64,000 nt of DNA, from positions 21,001-85,000 of the forward strand of contig JABMCL010000825.1 in NCBI GenBank assembly GCA_018857735.1. Reading direction: 5' to 3'. Source of the stretch: Alviniconcha marisindica (lineage: Eukaryota; Mollusca; Gastropoda; Provannidae). The position numbers and the translations under genes were made by a program. This document shows positions 1-11,200 of this stretch, in pieces. A model generated the notes under the pieces. The model searched no databases. It was not told the DNA's origin and saw only the letters and a list, made by a program, of their open reading frames with translations. Every line of letters starts with the position of its first letter. The first letter of the stretch is position 1.

Positions 1-795
1 TTAGTGTGATAAAAGTGTTACTGACCCACATGCACATTAAAGTTTTAGGGATGCTTTAGTGTGATAAAAGTGTTACTGACCCACATGCACATTAAAGTTT
101 TAGGGATGCTTTAGTGTGATAAAAGTGTTACTGACCCACATGCACATTAAAGTTTTAGGGATGCTTTAGTGTGATAAAAGTGTTACTGACCCACATGCAC
201 ATTAGAGTAAAGTTTTAGGGATGCTTTAGTGTGATAAAAGTGTTACTGACCCACATGCACATTAAAGTTTTAGGGATGCTTTAGTGTGATAAAAGTGTTA
301 CTGACCCACATGCACATTAGAGTAAAGTTTTAGGGATGCTTTAGTGTGATAAAAGTGTTACTGACCCACATGCACATTAAAGTTTTAGGGATGCTTTAGT
401 GTGATAAAAGTGTTACTGACCCACATGCACATTAAAGTTTTAGGGATGCTTTAGTGTGATAAAAGTGTTACTGACCCACATGCACATTTAAAGTTTTAGG
501 GATGCTTTAGTGTGATAAAAGTGTTACTGACCCACATGCACATTAAAGTTTTAGGGATGCTTTAGTGTGATAAAAGTGTTACTGACCCACATGCACATTA
601 GAGTAAAGTTTTAGGGATGCTTTAGTGTGATAAAAGTGTTACTGACCCACATGCACATTAGAGTAAAGTTTTAGGGATGCTTTAGTGTGATAAAAGTGTT
701 ACTGACCCAAATGCACATTAAAGTTTTAGGGATGCGTTAGTGTGATAAAAGTGTTACTGACCCACATGCACATTAGAGTAAAGTTTTAGGGGTGC
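1..795 (+). repeat. 55/61-bp minisatellite
   Basis: About 14 nearly identical units beginning TTAGTGTGATAAAAGTG. Two length forms alternate, 55 bp and 61 bp; the long form gains GAGTAA before AAGTTTTAGGG. The array lies in the KIF15 intron preceding 1608 and runs off the left edge. Confidence 0.95.
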
Positions 796-804
796 TTTCA
801 AGCT

Positions 805-930
805 GCGCGTTTATTTTACTCCCCCCAAAGGGAGGCCGGGGATGTCTGATATCTCCCTCCTGTCTGGAATCTCAGGGCTGTCATTTGATTCCCCTTTCCT
901 ATCTCCACTCTTGTTTTTTCTGCCTAGTCC
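805..930 (+). repeat. Dispersed repeat, copy 1
   Basis: CCCCCAAAGGGAGGCCGGGG, then GATGTCTGAT and TCATTTGATTCC. A second copy lies at about 23985-24115 with about 80 percent identity by eye. Family not recognised. Confidence 0.75.
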
Positions 931-1607
931 TCTTGCTCTTTCTGTGTTGGCGTTTTTCTGCTAATCATCCATTCTCCTGACTTTTTTCCAGAAAACTCTC
1001 AAATATTTTTCTTTAAGGGTTAGGCTTTTTGTATGGCTCTTGTTGAGCAGCTAGGAGATGATAGTTGGTGGTGGTATGTGCAGCTTGCTGCCATATGGCA
1101 CTGGTATTTGCCATTATGCATTTATATAACATTTTTTATATTGTGTCTGTCCATTCCTTTTTCATATTTTTCTTTAACCTGGTATCGATAAATTAGACGG
1201 AGTGGTCGACGATACCAGCATGTCCTAGCCTTATGAGCTCTTTTAACAGGGGTCATATTGAAGGGACTAACTCTTCAAAAATTTGTGTCTGATGTTTGTG
1301 TGTGTATGTTTTATGTTTGTGAAGTGATTGGTTTTGTAGACTGATTTGGCAGAGGGTTGATAATTATGTGAGCATGAGAAGAGTTTACAAATGTGTATTT
1401 ACTTATGACCTGAGTTTGACTGTCCTGAGGTGACCCTGTGTGGTTGACAGGACATTAAAATCCAGTTACTACTACTACTAGTTATTTTACTCAACACTGG
1501 CATTGAGATATTTTTCATGGCTGTCACATGATTTCCTTGGAGGTACTGCCACAACCAGCCTCTTTCATCCTTCTGTTTATTTGTGTATGTTTTTGTGTCT
1601 GACGTAG

Positions 1608-2286
1608 GATTCCCTGGGGGGTAATGCCATGACCAGCATTGTTGCCTGCGTGCATCCAGATGCAAAGTAGGTACTCTTCTTTTAGTTTTACTGTGTTTAT
1701 TTCCATGCTTGCAAAAGCTACAGTCTCCACAGATGTGTTTTATGTGTGAACTGTTTGTTAGTGGTGATGTGTGTGTGTGTGTGTTGGGATGTTTTTAGTT
1801 GAAGAAAATATGTTGAAAATGTTTTCATCAAACTGATGTATGATTTGAAGAATGTGTGTGTGTGTGCACAATGATCAGCTTTTTATGATTACATTTATGA
1901 CAGTTTTTTAACATAACTTTTGTAATGTAATAATTAAATGGAATAATGTTTGCAATTGTTTTGTTGCATTTCTCTTTGAATGGGAAAAGTTCATAGATTT
2001 TTTTATTATCATAGATTATGTATTATACAGTTTTGATTTATGCTTGCATTTGTGCTCAGAAGATAAAATGTAAATTTGTATGTGTTGTAATGTGAATGAT
2101 GTGTTGTCTGTTTCTTGACTTTGTGATCAGTTTATTTCTGTTCCCTCTTTTACTTTATTTTTAGGTACGGTTCACCCAAAATCTGCGCATTGTGAATTCA
2201 GTGACTGCTTGACTTGTTGCAGGTGTTTTGGAGAGACCCTGTCAACATTAAATTTTGCAAAACGTGCAAAACAAATTAAAAACAAG
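1608..2286 (+). CDS. KIF15: KIF15 exons encoding the end of the kinesin motor domain
   Basis: Exon 1608-1666 reads DSLGGNAMTSIVACVHPDA and exon 2223-2286 continues as CFGETLSTLNFAKRAKQIK. These are the kinesin signatures LGGN, with its nearby switch-II helix region, and ETLSTLxFAxRAKxIKNK at the motor-neck boundary. The split codon AA|G (Lys) is restored across the intron (phase 2). The first exon follows an acceptor GACGTAG and ends before GTAGGT. The second follows TTGTTGCAG and ends AAG|GTACAC. No earlier motor exon was found in 1-1607, which holds a minisatellite and a dispersed repeat. Confidence 0.95.
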
Positions 2287-5200
2287 GTACACAGAATAGT
2301 TGATTCATTTCATTGAAATGAACCTATCCTGATAGTTGTTACTTTGTAGCATAGTCCATGCATGAATTGGCACTTACTTTTTACATGCACTAGATGTATC
2401 AGCTCCTTTTTTTTCTTCTTCTTTTTTGAAAAAGTAAAAAGTACTGTAGATAAAGTTATTGATTTTGAATGCATTTTCCATAGTTCGTTCACCAGCAGTT
2501 TGATGTGGGGATACAGAGTTTAGTCTCTTAATCATAGGAAGGCAGGCCAGGACAGTCACACTGCCACAGTCACACTGCCACAGTCATACTGCCACAATCA
2601 TACTGCCACAGTCACACTGCCATGTCACACTACCGTGTCACAGTTTTTTTACTGCTGGTTGGATTTGATTACAAGAACAAACTTTAAGTCCTATCAGCCA
2701 ATCTGTGTATTGTGCATTTGTTACAGTATTTTCTAATATCCTTTTGCATGTGCATTTTAGTCTGATTCATTTTGGGTGTTTTTCTGAAACAAATTATGAA
2801 AATTTGAATCTTGGCAATGATCAGCATTTTAGGCCATTTGCTATGCGACAGATGAAAGCCAAACTTTACTTAATTTAGCTCTACATGGTCTAATACTCTG
2901 AGTCTGAATGACCATAACCTTGTTTCAACAGTAAAACTGATGAAAATGAATTTGTATGGGGTTCATTGAACTGTCAGCGTTCACTGATTCAGCATCAACA
3001 TGGTTGTTATAATGATCATCAGCTGTAAGTTTGTAGGTCCAGAGTTTGTCCAGACAGCATCTGCAGAGCTGTTAAACTTGTAACCCAAACTGCATTGGTG
3101 CAGCCATGAATAAAGTAATATTGGCATTGGTGCATCCATGAATAAAATAATATTGGCATTGGTGCATCCATGAATAAAGTAAAATTGTGCATCGGTATTC
3201 AGTGCGTCCATGAATAAAGTGAAATTGTGCATCAATGTATCCATGAACAAAGTGAAATTGTGCATCAGTGCATCCATCAATAAAGTGAAATTGTGCATCG
3301 GTGCATCCATGAATAAAGTAAAATTGTAAGTAAGTAAATTGGTGTTTTATGCCCGGTGGACCAGTGTGATTATATCAGGGCGATAAGTAAAATTGTGCAT
3401 CAGTGCATCCATGAATAAAGTGAAATTGTGCATCAATGCATCCATGAATACTGTGAAATTGCACATGAGTGTATCCATGGATAAAGTGCTTAGATTTGTA
3501 CTTGAACCCTGCACCCATGCTGCCGCAGGCGGTGGTCAACGAGGACACGCAGGGCAACGTGGCCCACCTGCAGGCAGAGATCCGCCGTCTGCGTGACATG
3601 CTGTCCCAGGGCCAGAACGGCAGCATCCCTTCCTCCGTCCCTTTCCACGCCGCTGGAGGCAATGGGGAGCCTGGGAGCTGGACGCTAGATGCCGCAGAGT
3701 GGAGGCAGAAGTTCCATGAGGCCATGCTGTTCAGAGAGAAATCAGGACAGGAAAAGGAGGTGAGGCTTTACGTGTGTTAAATTTGGGTGCCTGTAGTCTG
3801 TACATCTGTGGTCAGGTGAGGCTTTACGTGTATTAAATTTGGGTGCCTGTAGTTTGTACATCTGTGGTCAGGTGAGGCTTTACATGTGTTAACTTTGGGT
3901 GCCTGTAGTTTGTACATCTGTGATCAGGTGAGGCTTTACGTGTATTAAATTTGGGTGCCTGTAGTTTGTACATCTGTGGTCAGGTGAGGCTTTACGTGTA
4001 TTAAATTTGGGTGCCTGTAGTTTGTGCATCTGTGGTCAGGTGAGGCTTTACATGTGTTAAATTTGGGTGCCTGTAGTTTGTGCATCTGTGGTCAGGTGAG
4101 GCTTTACGTGTATTAAATTTGGGTGCCTGTAGTTTTGTACATCTGTGGTCAGGTGAGGCTTTACGTGTATTAAATTTGGGTGCCTGTAGTTTGTGCATCT
4201 GTGGTCAGGTGAGGCTTTACGTGTATTAAATTTGGGTGCCTGTAGTTTGTGCATCTGTGGTCAGGTGAGGCTTTACGTGTATTAAATTTGGGTGCCTGTA
4301 GTTTGTGCATCTGTGGTCAGGTGAGGCTTTACGTGTATTAAATTTGGGTGCCTGTAGTTTGTGCATCTGTGGTCAGGTGAGGCTTTACGTGTATTAAATT
4401 TGGGTGCCTGTAGTTTGTGCATCTGTGGTCAGGTGAGGCTTTACGTGTATTAAATTTGGGTGCCTGTAGTTTGTGCATCTGTGGTCAGGTGAGGCTTTAC
4501 GTGTATTAAATTTGGGTGCCTGTAGTTTGTGCATCTGTGGTCAGGTGAGGCTTTACATGTATTAAATTTGGGTGCCTGTAGTTTGTGCATCTGTGGTCAG
4601 GTGAGGCTTTACATGTATTAAATTTGGGTGCCTGTAGTTTGTGCATCTGTGGTCAGGTGAGGCTTTACATGTATTAAATTTGGGTGCCTGTAGTTTGTGC
4701 ATCTGTGGTCAGGTGAGGCTTTACGTGTATTAAATTTGGGTGCCTGTAGTTTGTACATCTGCGGTCAGGTGAGGCTTTACGTGTATTAAATTTGGGTGCC
4801 TGTAGTTTGTACATCTGCGGTCAGGTGAGGCTTTACGTGTATTAAATTTGGGTGCCTGTAGTTTGTACATCTGCGGTCAGGTGAGGCTTTACGTGTATTA
4901 AATTTGGGTGCCTGTAGTTTGTACATCTGCGGTCAGGTGAGGCTTTACGTGTATTAAATTTGGGTGCCTGTAGTTTGTACATCTGCGGTCAGGTGAGGCT
5001 TTACGTGTATTAAATTTGGGTGCCTGTAGTTTGTACATCTGCGGTCAGGTGAGGCTTTACGTGTTTAAATTTGGGTGCCTGTAGTTTAGACATCTGTGAT
5101 TAGGTGAGGCTTTAGGTGTATTAAATTTGAGTGCCTGTAGTTTGTACATCTGTGGTCAGGTGAGGCTTTACGTGTATTAAATTTGGGTGCCTGTAGTTTA

Positions 5201-8200
5201 GACATCTGTGATTAGGTGAGGCTTTACGTGTGTTAAATTTGGGTGCCTGTAGTTTGTACAACTGTGGTCAGGTGAGGCTTTACGTGTATTAAATTTGAGT
5301 GCCTGTAGTCTGTGCATCTGTGGTCAGGTGAGGCTTTACGTGTATTAAATTTGAGTGCCTGTAGTCTGTACATCTGTGGTCAGGTGAGGCTTTACGTGTA
5401 TTAAATTTGGGTGCCTGTAGTTTGTACATCTGTGGTCAGGTGAGGCTTTACGTGTATTAAATTTGGGTGCCTGTAGTTTGTACATCTGTGGTCAGGTGAG
5501 GCTTTACGTGTATTAAATTTGAGTGCCTGTAGTTTGTACATCTGTGGTCAGGTGAGGCTTTACGTGTATTAAATTTGGGTGCCTGTAGTTTGTACATCTG
5601 TGATTAGGTGAGGCTTTACATGGATTAAATCTGAGTGCATGTAGTTTGTACATGTGTGGTTAGGTGAGGCCTTACTTTCAGTGCGTATACTTTGTACATC
5701 TGTGGTTGATATCTGATTCAGTGTATTGCTGAGAGTGATTAGCTGACAACATCATTAATTTTGTGCTTGTAGGCTTCAGCTATGCTGCTGAGGTGAAGTC
5801 TAAGGGACTGACTCAGAAACTGTAAATAGATCTTGTGGAAAATGGAAACGAGCAATGTGGCCAGCATGATACATTAATAGTCATGCCTTTCTGTTGGCGA
5901 TGTTTTTTCCCCCTTTGTTTTGTATTACTGTTAGGGAAATGCTTTGAAATTTTACCAGTTTGTATTGTTGGTTTCACTTGAGCGTGAGGATGGACTTTAT
6001 TCAGTGTGTGCATGCACATGTGTGTTTCATTGTCTTGGCTGTTTTGTTAACCAAATGAACTGTTCCTTAGGCGTTGCTGCAGCTGTTGAGTGCTATGAAG
6101 GAAGAGGTCAAGAAGAAGGATCGTGTAATCCAGTCCTCACGGCTGATCATAAAGTTCCGAGAAAGCACCATTGCCAAGCTGGAAAAAAATGCCAAAAATG
6201 CTGGCACTGAGCCCGTGGAGGATGCTGCTAATGTGAGTCTTTGTTTGTTGATGTCTTCATTCATTGAGCTCTTTGCTTTCTGTTCATTCTTCTGTCTCTT
6301 GTTTGCCATTGTTATGTGTTGATATTCATTAATTGCTGAGTACTTTACGGTTGGTAATATTACCAACCATAAAATACTCAGCAACAAAGGACTGTTTATT
6401 CACAGAAATGATTCTGGAAACAGAACACGCAGATTGAACAGAGGCAAATACCAATGGCATGCTTTTCTGCTGCATCTGCGTGTTTTCTGTGTTTCCAAAA
6501 TCATTTCTGTGAGTGAATTGGGAAGATCAAACTCCCATTTGTGCAGTTTGCTTTAGAATTGGCATGGTCATGTCTTCAGGCTTTTGTTTTGATCTTAACT
6601 TATTTTCACCTCCTCTCGCTGTGGCTCCCCCATCGTATTCACTTGTGCTACTCCGTGGAAATAACAAAGCATCATGAATCGTCACATGTTTGCCCAATTA
6701 CCTGGATTTTTGTGGCCCCTGTTTTCAGAGCAAGTTGTCAGGTGAGGTGGCGTCGCTGAAGCTGCACCTGGAGCAGTACCCACAGGTTGCTCAGCTGGAC
6801 CAGCAGCTCCACAGCCTGCGCGCCCAGCTGGCCGATGCTCGCATTCGACTCAGCAACACCACGGCCACGCTGCTGGACTCCAACCGCCTGGCAGAACTGG
6901 AGCAAGCTTTCCGCAACTTGCAGGCTGCAAGCCTGAAGGGTTGGTCTTTTACCTGCTCGGGGGGGGGGGGGGGGTCAGCTCTGTGTGTTGTTGTTTTTCT
7001 CATCTGAGGATTGATTTGAAATGATCAGTGTTTGTTTCACTCACATTTTGCATATATTTATACATAATGATAGATTATTTTTGGTGCTCCAAAGCACCTA
7101 CAGATATGTGCATTGGGGGGGAGTATGTATAATTACTAGTAACAAAAATGTCAAATTTGTATTAACAGATCTGAAAGAGGAAAACAAAAAGTGTCATTCA
7201 GTATTGATTATTCCTTTTCTATTTCTGATACTGATCTCCATTTGCAGCATGCATCCCTGCAAACACATTCTGCCATTCAGGCAATGTCATCTAATCATGT
7301 GTGCTGCAACAATAGTGCAGGTTTTAGTTGAGGCGGTGGAAATGTTTGTTGGTTACCTCTAACTGGTGGATACCTGCAAAGTAACAAACTGATTGTACCA
7401 CCAGCAGGTATTGGCCCCAGCAGGTATTGGCCCTGAGCTACAGAGCTTGAGTGTTGTCTGATCCAAGTTGTAGACAGTGCTGTGAGACGTCTTCAGCCAG
7501 GGAAGACTGCATCCAGTGTGTCTGGCGTACGTTCCTTGTTGGCTCAGTGAAGGGTTTGAGTGTTGTCTGCCTGTTGTTGAAGAGAGTGCAGTGGGCAGTC
7601 TTCTGCCAAGGGGAGAATCGGTCCAGCGTGTCCATTGTCAGTTACTTGTTGGCCGTAGGGTTTGAGTGTTGTCTGATCCTTCTTGTAGAGTGCAGTGGGC
7701 AGTCCTCAGCCAGGGGAGAATTGGTCCAGTGTGTCCATTGTCAGTCGCTTGTTGGCCGTAGGGTTTGAGTGTTGTGTGTTTGTTGTTGTAGAGTGCAGTG
7801 GGCAGTCCTCAGCCAGGGGAGAATAAGTCCAGCGTGTTCGTCGTAGGTCGCTTGTTGGCTCAGTGTAGGGTTTGAGTGTTCTTTGTTTGTTTGTTGTTGT
7901 AGAGTGCTGTGGGTCGTCTCCAGCCAGGCGAGACTGGCTCCAGCATGTCCGTCATAGGTCACTTGTTGTCTCAGTGTAGGGTTTGAGTGTTGTCTGTCTG
8001 TCTGTTGTAGAGAGTGCTGTTGTCTTTGTTGTTGTAAGGAGTGCTGTTGTTGTAGGGAGTGCTGTTGTTGTAAGGAGTGCTTGTAGGGAGTGCTGTTGTA
8101 GGGAGTGCTGTTGTTGTAGGGAGTGCTGTTGTCTGTTGTTGTAGAGAGCGCTGTGGGTAGTCCTCAGCCAGGGGAGAATCGGTCCAGCGTGTCCATCCAG

Positions 8201-11200
8201 AAGCTGAGGGAGAAGGTGGAAGCTTTGGAGGAGGAAAACCAACAGGTAAGCTTGCTGACACCTTACACTAGAGAGCTGTAGACTGCGAGTCGTTAATAGC
8301 TGAAGAAGCAGGAAACACAAGAGAAATTAGCGACTTGTCTTGACGGCTAAGTGAGTTGAGTGATGACAGCTGAATGAATTGTCTTGACACCTGAGTGGTG
8401 TGTTTACAACTGAGTGAACTGTATGTTGTCTGCTAAGTGAATTGTGTGTTCAGCTGAGTGAGTTAGGTGTTGACAGCTAAGTGAATTGTATGTTGTCAGC
8501 TAAGTGAGTTGTGTGTTGACAGCTAAGTGAATTGTGTGTTCAGCTGAGTGAATTGTGTGTTCAGCTGAGTCAGTTATGTGTTGACAGCTAAGTGAATTGT
8601 GTGTTGACAGCTAAGTGAATTGTGTGTTCAGCTGAGTGAATTGTGTGTTCAGCTGAGTCAGTTATGTGTTGACAGCTAAGTGAATTGTGTGTTGACAGCT
8701 AAGTGAATTGTGTGTTCAGCTGAGTGAGTTGTGTGTTGACAGCTAAGTGAATTGTGTGTTAACAGCTAAGTGAATTGTGTGTTCAGCTGAGTGAGTTATG
8801 TGTTGACAGCTAAGTGAATTGTGTGTTCAGCTGAGTGAGTTGTGTGTTGACAGCTAAGTGAATTGTGTGTTGACAGCTAAGTGAATTGTGTGTTCAGCTG
8901 AGTGAGTTGTGTGTTGACAGCTAAGTGAATTGTGTGTTCAGCTGAGTGAGTTGTGTGTTGACAGCTAAGTGAATTGTGTGTTGACAGCTAAGTGAATTGT
9001 GTGTTCAGCTGAGTGAGTTGTGTGTTGACAGCTAAGTGAATTGTGTGTTCAGCTGAGTGAGTTGTGTGTTGACAGCTAAGTGAATTGTGTGTTCAGCTGA
9101 GTGAGTTATGTGTTGACAGCTAACTGAATTGTGTGTTCAGCTAAGCGAGTTGTGTGTTGACAGCTGAAGAAACAGGGAACGCAGGAGAAGCAGGGCTGGG
9201 AGAGCATAGAGTGAGTTGTGTGTTGACAGCGAGTTGTGTGTTGACAGCTGAAGAAGCAGGGAATGCAGGAGAAGCAGGGCTGGGAGAGCATAGAGTGAGT
9301 TGTGTGTTGACAGCGAGTTGTGTGTTGACAGCTGAAGAAGCAGGGAACGCAGGAGAAGCAGGGCTGGGAGAGCAAGGTGGCCAGCCTGCAGGCGGAGCTG
9401 ACGGCCACCAAACAGATGAACACAGAGCTGCAGCGTCTGCTGGAGGCCAACCACCTGAAGCACCGCATCCAGCACGACGCCCTCACCAACCTCCACTGCC
9501 AGACCATCAAGGTGCCGTGGGCTCTCGCTGCCATTGCAGTTTGTCTAACATCACCTTGCTGTGAACAGACACAAAATAAAACATTGAGTGACTGACTGAT
9601 TCGGCATTGCAGTGCCCATGCTGGGACCGCTTCACTGCCTAACATTTCCTGCATGACAGTCAAAACCTAACAGCTTTCTTTTAATTTCTATCTGGGGGGG
9701 GGGGGACTGCTTCACACACACACCTAATATTTCCTTCCTTCCTGACAAACCCTAACAGCTTTCTTTTAATTTCTATCTATTTAATGGGGGTGGGGGGATT
9801 TGTTTACAAGCATTTAGCAGTGTTAACTTTGAAATTTATTTGGGTGTGGCGGCCACAGCGTTTGCTGCTGGTTCGGCTCCTTTAAAGATCAGCATGTTCG
9901 GGAGTCCATATTGGTTATCAGCATGGCTTGCAGTTGCACCCTTCATAATGTGAAAGACAGATTTCGTCCATCATTTTTACCTGTGTTTCCACCTCCCCAC
10001 CCCAGGGTTTGACCCCTACTCGTGACACCTACAGTCTGCGTACCCGCACTGTGGTTTGTGGCGCTGTCCCAAGAGATCCTGACCAGGACCTGGACCAGTC
10101 GGTCGAGATGGAGCAGGGGGTTGAGGACATCTGCAAGGAAGGCCCACCCCTTTGCATGGTCGACAGTGCCCATGAGGTTCTGACGGAGGAGATCCAGTCT
10201 CTGCAGGTACTGCCTTGTCTGATGAGCCAGGCCCAAGGGGCTGGGTTGAAGTGACCGCACATTTAGAGGCCGTCTGGGTCAGTTCCACAGAAATAGAATA
10301 GAAAAAGAGATACACGCGCACCAGTTTTGTGGATGATTTAGGAACTTTATTTTTTTTGCGCGTGTCTCCTTAAATAAAAAGAGAATTGATGTTTGAAAGT
10401 CACGAAAACTGAAGTCATAAATGTTGCAACATCATCGCCAACCATTTTTACTTCGGGGGTGGGTGGGGGGGCATACCTAGTGATGACTAGGAAAAGTAGC
10501 GGGATAAGTGAGGAGATTTGTTTCCTCTCTGTCTTCCAGCAAATGAACAGCTCTCTCCAGGAGCGTGTCAACGAGTACGAGGCAGACATGCTGCATCTGC
10601 GTCAGCAAGTGAAGCAGCTGGAGTTGGAAAAGAGCAGTCTCAATGAGGTCAGTGGTCTTCTTTCAGCCCCATTTCGCTGTGGCTGTATGCACGCGTGTGT
10701 GTCTGTGGCTGTCTTGCAGCTGTAAAATGAAGGAAGATTTTAGGTGGTGTGTGTGTGTGGCTGTCTTGCAGCTGTAAACTGAAGGAAGATGGTAGGTGGT
10801 GTATGTGTGGCTGTCTTGCAGCTGTAAACTGAAGGAAGATGGTAGGTGGTGTTTTGTGTGTGTGTGGCTGTCTTGCAGCTGTAAACTGAAGGAAGATGGT
10901 AGGTGGTGTGTGTGTGTGTGGCTGTCTTGCAGCTGTAAACTGAAGGAAGATGGTAGGTGGTGTATGTGTGGCTGTCTTGCAGCTGTAAACTGAGGAAGAT
11001 GTAGTGTGTGTGGTGTGGCTGTCTTGCAGCTGTAAACTGAAGGAAGATGGTAGGTGGTGTATGTGTGGCTGTCTTGCAGCTGTAAACTGAAGGAAGATGG
11101 TAGGTGGTGTGTGTGTGTGGCTGTTTTGCAGCTGTAAACTGAAGGAAGATGGTAGGTGGTGTATGTGTGGCTGTCTTGCAGCTGTAAACTGAAGGAAGAT

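Noticed and set aside
3760..5690. CRISPR-like array
   Set aside because: Units are contiguous with no unique spacers, in an intron of a eukaryotic gene.
9106..9663. A 185-aa minus-strand frame
   Set aside because: It is the reverse strand of the KIF15 exon at 9332 and its duplicated start.
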